The position numbers were made by a program, and so were the translations under genes. A stretch of DNA of 64,000 nucleotides from G963662905 sp963676725. Its GTDB lineage: Bacteria > Bacteroidota > Bacteroidia > Bacteroidales > WRLA01. The stretch covers positions 3,410,001-3,474,000 of the forward strand of contig OY781463.1 of assembly GCA_963676725.1 (NCBI GenBank), given 5' to 3'. This document shows positions 26,007-34,436 of the stretch, piece after piece. Positions within the stretch are counted from its first letter, which is position 1. Every line of letters begins with the position of its first letter. The notes beneath the pieces were generated by a model. It saw only the letters and a list, made by a program, of their open reading frames with translations, did no database searches and was not told the DNA's origin.

Positions 26007-27773
26007 ATGAAACAATTTTTCAAATTTCTATTCGCCTCCATTTTGGGCACGTTTATTACGCTCTTCATCATCATTATATTTCTTGTGGGCATGATATCCG
26101 CTGTAGCATCCATGTCTGAAAAAGAAACCGTTGTAAAAGAAAACAGTATATTGGTCATGAACCTTAACGGCCCGATTGTTGATCGTGCGCCCAATATGCC
26201 TTTTTCCATTCCTGATCTTTTGCAGGGCCAAGATGTGAAACCTATAGGCCTAAACGATATCACCAATAACCTGAAAAAAGCCGCCATTGACCCAAACATC
26301 AAAGGAATTTCTTTAAAACTTGATGGTTTAAGTGGTGGGATTGCCAATATTCAGGAAATTCGTGATGCTGTCCTTAAATTCAAAGAATCCGGAAAATTCG
26401 TAAGCGTTTATGCTGAAAATTTAGGTCAGGGTGCTTTTTATCTTGCCACTGCTGCCGATAAAATTTTCCTCAATCCTGAAGGATCTTTAACTTTTAAGGG
26501 CCTTTCTGCACAGATCATGTTTTATAAAGGTCTGCTCGATAAACTTGATATTGAAGTTCAGGTAATTCGCGTCGGAAAATACAAAAGTGCCGTTGAACCT
26601 TATGTCTTGGATAAAATGAGCCAGGCAAATAGGGCGCAAATGGAAAAATTAATTTTTAGTATCTGGGACGAAATGCTTGTTGAAATAGCCGATGCACGGA
26701 AAATAAGCACTGCCGAACTCAATAACATCGCCAATAAACTTTTGATTAACAGCCCGAAAGACGCTAAGGAACTACATTTTGTTGATGACCTAAAATACAA
26801 AGACCAATACCTCGATTTCTTAACAGAAAAGCTTGAGGTTAAGAAATATGACGACATTAATACCGTTAGCAATTCAGATTATGTAAATGCACCATGGCCT
26901 GTTGAGCGCAAATTGGATATGAAAAACCGCATTGCTGTAATTTATGCTTATGGCGGCATTTCTATGGGCAAAGGAAACGATGAAACCATTGGTTCCGAAG
27001 GCATTTCAAAAGCAATTCGTCAGGCACGCTTAGATGATAAAATCAAGGCAATTGTATTGCGCGTTAATTCTCCCGGTGGTGATGCACTAGCCAGCGATAT
27101 TATCCTTCGTGAAGCAGCCCTTGCGAAAGAAGTAAAACCCGTAATTGTATCTATGGGCGATTATGCCGCATCCGGTGGATATTATATTTCGTGTAAAGCC
27201 AGCAGGATTTTTGCCGACCCAACAACTTTAACAGGTTCTATTGGTGTTTTTGGTCTCATTCCTAATGTAAATAAAGCATTGAACGATAAACTTGGCATTA
27301 CTATTGACGAAGTAAATTCTAATGAAAATTCAGATTATTTCGGCATTATGAAACCCCTTAGCCCATATCAGCGCGATGTAATGCAGGCTAGTGTAAACGA
27401 AATCTATCAAACATTTATCCATCATGTTGCTGAAGGACGCGGCATGACACCAGAATATGTGGACAGTATTGGTCAGGGCCGCGTTTGGTCCGGTACCGAT
27501 GCGCTTCAGCTTGGACTAATTGATGAATATGGTTCTTTGCAGGATGCACTTGCCTATGCCGCCGAACAAGTTGGCGTTACAAATTACAAATTAGAGGTAT
27601 TGCCGGAGCGCAAAGATCCATTTCAACAAATTGTTGATGATCTTACAGGTAATACACAGATGAAAGCAAAAGCCATTTTTGGAAAGTACGGGGCATTTGC
27701 CGATGGCATCCAAAGCCTTACAGATGGCAGACCTGTGAAAGCAAGGGTGCCTTTTGAAATGATTATCGAATAA
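26007..27773 (+). CDS. sppA: Signal peptide peptidase SppA, 67 kDa type
   Basis: 588 residues, the long form with two S49 domains. An N-terminal membrane helix (about 8-33) anchors it facing the periplasm. Catalytic dyad: Lys193 in VGKYKSAVEPY (domain 1) and Ser389 in GDYAASGGYY (domain 2), matching the pairing in Escherichia coli SppA (Lys209/Ser409). It degrades cleaved signal peptides in the membrane. It is divergent from the protease-MATE pair and closed by its own terminator. Confidence 0.96.
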   Translation: MKQFFKFLFASILGTFITLFIIIIFLVGMISAVASMSEKETVVKENSILVMNLNGPIVDRAPNMPFSIPDLLQGQDVKPIGLNDITNNLKKAAIDPNIKGISLKLDGLSGGIANIQEIRDAVLKFKESGKFVSVYAENLGQGAFYLATAADKIFLNPEGSLTFKGLSAQIMFYKGLLDKLDIEVQVIRVGKYKSAVEPYVLDKMSQANRAQMEKLIFSIWDEMLVEIADARKISTAELNNIANKLLINSPKDAKELHFVDDLKYKDQYLDFLTEKLEVKKYDDINTVSNSDYVNAPWPVERKLDMKNRIAVIYAYGGISMGKGNDETIGSEGISKAIRQARLDDKIKAIVLRVNSPGGDALASDIILREAALAKEVKPVIVSMGDYAASGGYYISCKASRIFADPTTLTGSIGVFGLIPNVNKALNDKLGITIDEVNSNENSDYFGIMKPLSPYQRDVMQASVNEIYQTFIHHVAEGRGMTPEYVDSIGQGRVWSGTDALQLGLIDEYGSLQDALAYAAEQVGVTNYKLEVLPERKDPFQQIVDDLTGNTQMKAKAIFGKYGAFADGIQSLTDGRPVKARVPFEMIIE

Positions 27774-27795
27774 AAAATTAAAAGACAAACAACAA

Positions 27796-27829
27796 AAAAG
27801 ACCGGTTTTTCTATAAAGGCCGGTCTTTT
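27796..27829 (+). terminator. Intrinsic terminator after sppA
   Basis: AAAAGACCGG (27796-27805) pairs with CCGGTCTTTT (27820-27829), loop 14 bases, ending in TTTTA. Confidence 0.8.
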
Positions 27830-27845
27830 AGTATATTAGTGTATC

Positions 27846-28391
27846 ATGGAGCAGAATATCGATCAACAAAAAAAGGCATTGCGCAAAAAAATTAAAACCG
27901 CTTTCGCTCAGATGGAAGAGGCCGAAAGACTAAGGAAATCGACGATTATTTTGGAAAAGCTCAGCAAAACGAAAGCATTTCAAAAGGCACAAAACATCAT
28001 GCTATTTTGGTCGATGAAGGATGAAATTTTCACCCATGATTTTGTAGTGGAATGGAGCAGTAAAAAAAACATTTTCCTTCCTGCCATTAATGGCAATGAG
28101 ATAGAAATCAGGCGATTTGACGGCATTCAAAAAATGAAAGGCGGTGATAAATACGGCATTCCGGAACCCATTGCAGGCCTAAAGGCCAAAGCTGATGATA
28201 TAGAACTGATTGTTGTACCCGGCGTGGCTTTTGATAAAAACAACAATCGCTTGGGTCGGGGTAAAGCCTTTTACGACAAACTTCTAAAAAACACATCCGC
28301 GCATAAAACAGGTATTTGCTTTGACTTTCAATATTTTGAGCAGACACCTATTGGAGCATATGATATAAAGATGAATGAAGTAGTTTTGTAA
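27846..28391 (+). CDS. 5-formyltetrahydrofolate cyclo-ligase
   Basis: 181 residues, normal. It converts 5-formyl-THF with ATP to 5,10-methenyl-THF in one-carbon metabolism. Motifs: KKALRKKIKTAF at the start, the SMKDEIFTHDFV region, YGIPEP, and LIVVPGVAFDKNNNRLGRGK AFYD, the family signature with the ATP-binding G-x-G-x-G-Y/F loop. The gene starts 17 bases after the sppA terminator, so it may use a promoter overlapping that hairpin. Confidence 0.92.
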   Translation: MEQNIDQQKKALRKKIKTAFAQMEEAERLRKSTIILEKLSKTKAFQKAQNIMLFWSMKDEIFTHDFVVEWSSKKNIFLPAINGNEIEIRRFDGIQKMKGGDKYGIPEPIAGLKAKADDIELIVVPGVAFDKNNNRLGRGKAFYDKLLKNTSAHKTGICFDFQYFEQTPIGAYDIKMNEVVL

Positions 28392-28455
28392 AGCAATTTC
28401 CATCATCGCAAAAATGTGATGGAACAAAAAATCGCATCATTCAAATGACTTCCAT

Positions 28456-30228
28456 TTAATTCCGAAGCTTAAAGGCAGTATTATACGGAGGGAATGAACC
28501 ATCCATAAAAACCCGAAAACCAATACGACAACTCGAGCGATTCTGATTTTTTATTGTTTTTGCAAAAGGATTCAAATATATTGGTGGATCTTCCCAAGAA
28601 CCACCTTTAACAATACGAGCCGGCCTCATTTTTTGGTGGACTTTTATATCGTGTTCAAACCGCTTTTTCGATTGCTCATATAATTCCTTTAACTTTTCTT
28701 CGTGATGCATCATTTCAAGAGAATCAGAAATATTGTCCTTAGCATTAGCGTTCCGCAAATAGAAGCATGTATCACTTTTTGTCGCAGGATAATTTCCTTT
28801 ATATTTGACTCCACCCAACACGAGAAAATCACGATAAGGCTGTAGTTTGGGCAGATAAGTAGGATCAAAGAAGGCGCATAAATCGGCAAATTTGAACTTG
28901 TTCGCCCCATAGCCCATACTATAAAAAATCGCATAATCATTAAGACAAATCCCCACACTCCTATCTTGTGCCCATTCCGCAACATTCCCTGCCATATCGT
29001 ATAGATTATTAGCATTGGGCAGGTAATGCCTCACCGACATAGTTCCTAGCGCGCCATCATCACTATAAGATTTTATGGTCAGGCCGGATTGGGTAACTAT
29101 TGCGCCAAAATTTGCATTGTATCCGTTAATAAATAAATTGTTCATATATTGATCTGATAATGATGTATTTACGAAATGCTCAAAATTTGGCATAAATATA
29201 TATTCAGCTTTCTTATGCTCCAAAACCTCATTCCTTAAACGTGTCACTTTTTTATTCAAAGCATTAGATACCCTCCCCTTAGAGGAGACTTCTTTTTGTA
29301 TTCTTTGCTTTTCAAGCTTATTGATTTCCATTTCTGCTTTGAGGTATTTATCCTGTGGGTTTTCAGGAATGCTAACTGCGGCATACTCCCATTCCTTTAC
29401 AGTTGGAAGACGAAAATCAGGAAAAAGCAGAATCCTGAGCACCTCACGCTCTTTTGTGTCCACGAACTCCATATATTTTTCTATATCAAAAAAATATGAA
29501 GGTTTTTCAAGCATTCCGTTTGCAATCAATATGCTTTCATTGAGCCTTTCCGAACGCCATTTACAATAAGCTTCGGCCTGATGAAATGTAACACCAACAA
29601 CCGGGCAGTCATCATAAGCGGGATGCCAGAAGTAGAATTTTGCCATGTTTTCAAGCATCATTGAGGAACTTTTTGCCCAACATAATGTATCCGGATAAAT
29701 AGGAATGCCATGATAAAATAGTTTTCTGGTATCGATCTGATTCTTCCTAAAAAATGCCGTTTCCTGTGGCAGGCACATTTGTTCTAAAAGCAAGGGATCT
29801 GACCAATCAATCGCCTTATTTTCATTAATTGAGCCATCGGGATTCAAGAATTTTTTTGGATAAATCTGTGCGAGAGATTCATAGGCTTTGCGAAATTTTA
29901 CCCAATCAACAAATTCGCGGTATTCCTTATTGGTGACTTCATGATCGCTAACAAAAATATCCATGGTTTTCACTTTGCAGACATCGGTCAGGCTGCATAA
30001 GGTAGAATCCTGAGGAAGGAAATTTGCTATTTCGGGTGTATTCCTTATAAATTCCCCACCTTTAACAAAAACCATTCCGTCAAAATATTTGCGAGCCATC
30101 TTTGGCAGTTTAACAGACTTTATATGAATAGTTTCTTTGGTCTCAAAATTATCCCATCCAATAATCTGCGCAGAACATGAAGCAATAAAAGCCGTAAGGC
30201 ATAACAAGAATAAGACGATCCGTTTCAT
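28456..30228 (-). CDS. GldK/GldJ-like lipoprotein with FGE-sulfatase fold
   Basis: 590 residues. Signal and lipobox FIASC (Cys18). A formylglycine-generating-enzyme/SUMF1-like domain is spread over the chain: MVFVKGGEFI, VSDHEVTNKEYREFVDWV, PVVGVTFHQAEAYCKWRS, FRLPTVKEWEYAA, YDMAGNVAEWAQD, RIVKGGSWEDPP and SCRIGFRVFM. IYPDTLCW is a GldJ/GldK-type insert from gliding/type IX secretion lipoproteins, which share the fold but not the enzyme activity. A basic helical insert (about 275-345) is additional. It is encoded 62 bases after the PhnD-like fusion gene in a probable operon. A paralogue of GldK rather than GldK itself is my call, because gldL/M/N are not adjacent. Confidence 0.8.
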   Translation of the reverse strand: MKRIVLFLLCLTAFIASCSAQIIGWDNFETKETIHIKSVKLPKMARKYFDGMVFVKGGEFIRNTPEIANFLPQDSTLCSLTDVCKVKTMDIFVSDHEVTNKEYREFVDWVKFRKAYESLAQIYPKKFLNPDGSINENKAIDWSDPLLLEQMCLPQETAFFRKNQIDTRKLFYHGIPIYPDTLCWAKSSSMMLENMAKFYFWHPAYDDCPVVGVTFHQAEAYCKWRSERLNESILIANGMLEKPSYFFDIEKYMEFVDTKEREVLRILLFPDFRLPTVKEWEYAAVSIPENPQDKYLKAEMEINKLEKQRIQKEVSSKGRVSNALNKKVTRLRNEVLEHKKAEYIFMPNFEHFVNTSLSDQYMNNLFINGYNANFGAIVTQSGLTIKSYSDDGALGTMSVRHYLPNANNLYDMAGNVAEWAQDRSVGICLNDYAIFYSMGYGANKFKFADLCAFFDPTYLPKLQPYRDFLVLGGVKYKGNYPATKSDTCFYLRNANAKDNISDSLEMMHHEEKLKELYEQSKKRFEHDIKVHQKMRPARIVKGGSWEDPPIYLNPFAKTIKNQNRSSCRIGFRVFMDGSFPPYNTAFKLRN

Positions 30229-30290
30229 AATTTTACATCCTTAAAATTCCTTCATAATACAGTTCAATTTCAGAAGCTGCCCAGCCATTC

Positions 30291-32168
30291 CTATAATTCC
30301 TTATTTTTCCCCTTTTTACGTTCTTCACGCTCAAGCAGGTTCATGAGCCTATTGTATTCTTTCTCAGTAATAACGCCATCGCTGGTAATCCGATCAATTT
30401 CAGTTTTTAAGGAATCTGATATTTGTGTACGCTGACTGACAATTGTTTTTATTTCAATAATTTTTTCCTTTAAAAACTGATAATGTTGCTCTTTAATGTA
30501 ATGTTTCTCAAATAATTCACCAATCTGCATTTTTAGCTCACTCAGGTTTTGATCTATTTCCTTTCCTTCAAAATATTCTTTTAGGATATAATTCGCCTGA
30601 TGCAGCATATATTTAAAGCGTTTCTTTTTACGATAGGAAAAGAAGGCGCCCAATGTGGCCGTAATAATGGCGGCCAAAAGCCCAATCACTCCCCATATAT
30701 TATCGAGTTGCGACCAAAAATTATCCCATAAACCTTTGTTTTGTGTTTGATTTGCAGGTGACGATTCGTCGCAAAAAAAGATATGCACCGGATCCCCTTT
30801 GCTAAGCGATTGTTCCTGCCCCGAATGTAAAACAGTGAAGCTTTCATTGAGTTGATAATCGACAGAAGTAAAGCGTATTTTCTTCTGTCCTTTGGTAATT
30901 TCGAGCACATAATCTTCTGTAATTCCATCATTTGTGCCATAATGAATCATCCAATACTTATTTTTACCGTCATAATCCAAGCGGGTCTTTATGGGAAAAA
31001 CTTCCAATATTCTTCTCAGGAAAATCTCAGGAAAATCAGAAATCCTGTCAATCGGTTGATCCTGATTAAAAAGAAGCTTATTATTCAGGTAAACAGAAAT
31101 AGAATACATATTTTTTTGAGCATGGTAAATCTTAAACAGCACAGAATCTTTAGCGTGGGCATCAGGGAGATCCAAAACATCAAATCGGTTGGTACTCATA
31201 AGTTCTTCGCGGCACCGTTGCAACATAAACATTATTGTATCATTATACAAACTGCTATGCTCGTTCTTATAACGAATATAAATCTCCGGTTTGCTACGTT
31301 TCACCCCGCAAAGCGGACGCAGCCCATTATAAAAGCTGTCGTCGATAGGGAACCATTGGGAAATGCCCAAAATATTCTTAAAAATACGATTATAGACATC
31401 CAAGTTTTCATGAGCGTGAAACATAAAATTTTTCACTTGCCTGCGTGTTTTTTCATCAGTTCCCGGGGCAAAAACATAGGCGTTATAAGGAATTAAGCCT
31501 GTTTTATGCAGTATGCGAAGATCTGCAGTGTCAATCGAAGGCTCTTGAATCAAGGCCTCGAGATAGGTTGCAATCCCATCGGTTTTTCCTTCCAGTAAAG
31601 CCTTAATGGACAGGATATGCGAACCGGAAAACAGTTCATCAGAGGTAAATTCAAGGCTGGGCTCTATTCCATGTTTTATCAAAACATTATAGGGCAGTTT
31701 GTAGCCTGAAGTAGAAAGTGTATGTGTAAACATAAAACGATGCCCTTTTAAATCGGATAATTTCAGGTAGTTTGTGCTGTCAAAAACCACAATCACACCA
31801 TAATAACCTTTACGGCCATTTGCAATATGTGACGCAAATGCTTCAATATCAGGAAATCCATTGGCAACAAATTCTTTTTTTGCATCGATATATGCGTTGG
31901 GGGAAAAGACAGCCATATCAATTTCATTGTGCATTATAGCATATTTCAGCCTGTCGTAGGGAAATACCTTTAAGATGGATTTTTTGCCTATAACCCTTTC
32001 AATCTCTTGTACTACAGGATTATACGTGCTTATAATTTTCGCTGAATCGCAATAATCAACTACGCCAAGAATGAAAGGCTCATTGCTTTTATCTGTTTGT
32101 GCCAAAACATTTTGACTGTCAAACAAAAAAAGAACCACTATGAATAAGAAAATAGTTTTGTACTTCAT
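30291..32168 (-). CDS. PhnD-like periplasmic-binding domain fused to membrane helix and coiled-coil tail
   Basis: 625 residues. Signal peptide 1-23, then a phosphate/phosphonate-type binding-protein fold (about 30-270): FILGVVDYCDS, DMAVFSPNAYIDAK, YGVIVVFDSTNYLKLSDLKG, TSGYKLPYNVLIKHGI, LLEGKTDGIATY. A second periplasmic region of unknown type (about 280-480) follows, then one membrane helix (about 493-515, IGLLAAIITATLGAFF), a basic KKKKRFKY stop-transfer, and a helical cytosolic tail ending in a SHOCT-like ITSDGVITEKEYNRLMNLLE. No kinase or cyclase domain follows, unlike PhnD-type sensor kinases. No ABC permease genes are present. It reads as a sensor or scaffold, paired with the GldK-like lipoprotein. 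Confidence 0.75.
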   Translation of the reverse strand: MKYKTIFLFIVVLFLFDSQNVLAQTDKSNEPFILGVVDYCDSAKIISTYNPVVQEIERVIGKKSILKVFPYDRLKYAIMHNEIDMAVFSPNAYIDAKKEFVANGFPDIEAFASHIANGRKGYYGVIVVFDSTNYLKLSDLKGHRFMFTHTLSTSGYKLPYNVLIKHGIEPSLEFTSDELFSGSHILSIKALLEGKTDGIATYLEALIQEPSIDTADLRILHKTGLIPYNAYVFAPGTDEKTRRQVKNFMFHAHENLDVYNRIFKNILGISQWFPIDDSFYNGLRPLCGVKRSKPEIYIRYKNEHSSLYNDTIMFMLQRCREELMSTNRFDVLDLPDAHAKDSVLFKIYHAQKNMYSISVYLNNKLLFNQDQPIDRISDFPEIFLRRILEVFPIKTRLDYDGKNKYWMIHYGTNDGITEDYVLEITKGQKKIRFTSVDYQLNESFTVLHSGQEQSLSKGDPVHIFFCDESSPANQTQNKGLWDNFWSQLDNIWGVIGLLAAIITATLGAFFSYRKKKRFKYMLHQANYILKEYFEGKEIDQNLSELKMQIGELFEKHYIKEQHYQFLKEKIIEIKTIVSQRTQISDSLKTEIDRITSDGVITEKEYNRLMNLLEREERKKGKNKEL

Positions 32169-32416
32169 GCTACAGTATGGGTTAAACTGACAATAAAGTT
32201 TTGACCCATAAAAATAAATAATTTTTGAATCAATAAGCTGAAAAGAAACAGAATTTATTTTGGCATTCTTTCGCCCAGCACTTCACTATTTTGAAAGCGG
32301 ATCAAATAATATGTTGACGCGATTATGGAACAACTCTGTTCAAATCCGCAAAAAAATATTATTATTGTATTTGAATAAATATCCGGCTTAATTTTAGCTT
32401 AGCAAAATACATTATC

Positions 32417-33325
32417 ATGTCCCAACAAGGAACCATAAAACGCTATACGCTTATTATTGAGAAAATTATTGGAGGACAATTTCCTGATTTCCAGGAAATA
32501 ATGAATTTTCTTTTCGATCAAGGATTTGAGGTCAGTAAACGAACTGTACAGCGTGATATGGAGCAGATTCGTACAGAATTTGGCCTTGAAATCATATACG
32601 AACGGAATAAAAACGGATACTTTATCGACTTTGATGAAAGCTATGATACAGATTCGTTTTTTCGCTTTCTCGAAATAGTGCACACAGCCGAACTACTCAA
32701 AAGTACATTGGCCGAAAGCAAAGAAAATCTTCGCCATATTTCATTCGATAAAGGCGGCGGATTGAAAGGCATTGAGCATTTAAAGCCACTGCTTCGGGCC
32801 ATCCGTGAGAAGCGTTATGTGTCATTTCAGCATCATAGCTTTTTCAAAGATAAAGTACGCCAATACAGCATCAAACCCTATTTGCTGAGGGAATACCAAA
32901 ACCGATGGTATATTATTGGTTTGTTAGGGCCAATCGAGAAATTTTTTATGTTTGGCATCGACCGTATCGATAAGTTGGAAATCAAAGCAGAAACATTTGA
33001 GCCCAAAGCCAATATGGATGCACATGCCCTATTTCATAATATTATCGGCCTAGTTTATTCCGGTGATCCGGTGCAAAAAATCATTCTGTCGTTTACTGCA
33101 GAACAAGGTAAATATATCAAAAGCTTACCGATGCACCATAGCCAAGAGGTTTTGACTGATAATGCAGAGGAATGCCGTATCAAAATTGAAGTCGTGCCAA
33201 ATTTTGAGTTAAACCAACAAATACTGATGCATGGCGACAGGGTAAAAATCATTGAACCTCAATGGTTAGCAGATGAAATCAAAAATATATTGGCACGAAG
33301 CCTAAAACAGTATACTGAAGAATAA
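32417..33325 (+). CDS. WYL-domain transcriptional regulator (HTH + WYL, YafY-like)
   Basis: 302 residues. N-terminal winged helix (VSKRTVQRDMEQIRTEFGL, residues about 36-54), then a WYL domain (about 140-215: YSIKPYLLREYQNRWYIIGL, FGIDRIDKLEI) and a WCX-type C-terminal part. WYL domains sense ligands or nucleic acids and regulate varied loci. The gene is divergent from the PhnD-like/GldK-like pair across a 248-base gap, so that pair is the nearest candidate target. Confidence 0.9.
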   Translation: MSQQGTIKRYTLIIEKIIGGQFPDFQEIMNFLFDQGFEVSKRTVQRDMEQIRTEFGLEIIYERNKNGYFIDFDESYDTDSFFRFLEIVHTAELLKSTLAESKENLRHISFDKGGGLKGIEHLKPLLRAIREKRYVSFQHHSFFKDKVRQYSIKPYLLREYQNRWYIIGLLGPIEKFFMFGIDRIDKLEIKAETFEPKANMDAHALFHNIIGLVYSGDPVQKIILSFTAEQGKYIKSLPMHHSQEVLTDNAEECRIKIEVVPNFELNQQILMHGDRVKIIEPQWLADEIKNILARSLKQYTEE

Positions 33326-33396
33326 TTTCAAATCCCCCTTTAGTACGACCCCTTTTGGCGTTATGCCTGAATAATTTTGTCATCAAACAAACTGTA

Positions 33397-33609
33397 ATGA
33401 TGATAAAAAATACTACATCTCTGGAAAAGAATCAAAGGACACAACAAATCGCTGATATTGAACGACTAAATCACAAAAGCGAGTTTATTACTTTTCGTGC
33501 AGATTTCCATAAAACGAAGCAAAGTGCATATGCCATCACAATCAGCCATCATGCCTTTGGCAGATCAGGAACTATATTGGGGCAACAGCAGCCAATCGAA
33601 AATCAGTAA
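33397..33609 (+). CDS. Small hypothetical protein
   Basis: 70 residues from paired ATGs at 33397. Basic, rich in Gln/Thr/Ser/His, no membrane helix or recognised domain. It lies 71 bases after the WYL gene and 33 before the next ORF on the same strand. Reality is uncertain; the amino-acid makeup could be that of a random A/T-rich frame. Confidence 0.25.
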   Translation: MMIKNTTSLEKNQRTQQIADIERLNHKSEFITFRADFHKTKQSAYAITISHHAFGRSGTILGQQQPIENQ

Positions 33610-33642
33610 TTCCATTGCACTTATCAATGATAAGAATAACAA

Positions 33643-34176
33643 ATGAGCCCAAAAGAATCAGAAAAGCGAAACGAAAAGCACAAAGCAATGCACCCAAAAT
33701 TAAAGCCTCTTCAAAAGCTACTCGAGAATCCTCAATTAAAAAAAATCATCAATATGCATTTGGGACATGCTGGTTTAGAGGCAGTTTTCCGCTTTGGCGA
33801 CTTCTACTTCTGTATTTTTAAAACCGAAAAACAATATATCCTATTGTTTTTTCAAAGGTTTGGAGGGCACAAGCCTGAATCCCAATACTGGTCGTATACT
33901 ATTTTGGATTGCATTCATGAGACCTTCCATAAAATCAAAGAAATATTCCATCGGGTTTATCTGAAAGACTATTACGCAGATTATGTAAACCCTTATCTGG
34001 ATCCTGTTCCTGCATGGATTATCCTAAAGCCTCAGTATCTTGGAGAAGAAGCAAAACAATATATTTTAGATCGACTTACAGAATTAGCAAGAATACCCGG
34101 TATCACAAAAAAATTAAAAAAGAAGGGAAAGCCCTTTAAAGTATTTTGGTGGTCTTATATTCATGATAGCCAATAA
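33643..34176 (+). CDS. Hypothetical protein, basic, helix-rich
   Basis: 177 residues, no signal peptide. Lys-rich start (KESEKRNEKHKAMHPKLKPL), a central part with aromatics in strands (GLEAVFRFGDFYFCIFKTEK), HETFHKIKEIFHRVYLKDYY, and a basic tail KKLKKKGKPFKVFWW. The composition looks like a real soluble protein. I do not recognise the family. It is downstream of the WYL regulator on the same strand and may belong to its transcript. Confidence 0.55.
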   Translation: MSPKESEKRNEKHKAMHPKLKPLQKLLENPQLKKIINMHLGHAGLEAVFRFGDFYFCIFKTEKQYILLFFQRFGGHKPESQYWSYTILDCIHETFHKIKEIFHRVYLKDYYADYVNPYLDPVPAWIILKPQYLGEEAKQYILDRLTELARIPGITKKLKKKGKPFKVFWWSYIHDSQ

Positions 34177-34436
34177 AGTCTTAAAATTCAGGAATAAATG
34201 GATTGGATTCTGTCCTGCTTTGTGTTGAAAATCCTAGACTAAAACCCCACATATAAAACATCTCTATTGGTTGTACTCAAATACATTCTTATTGAGTTCA
34301 GCAGATAATTTCACACTCTCTGTTTGATGCTTTTTTGTGTTTTAGAATTCATCCCTTTTGGAACGTCAGAAATAATTTTCAATAGATGAGATAAAATCAC
34401 TTTACCGGCTAACACCCAAATGAGACAGAAATTTTT

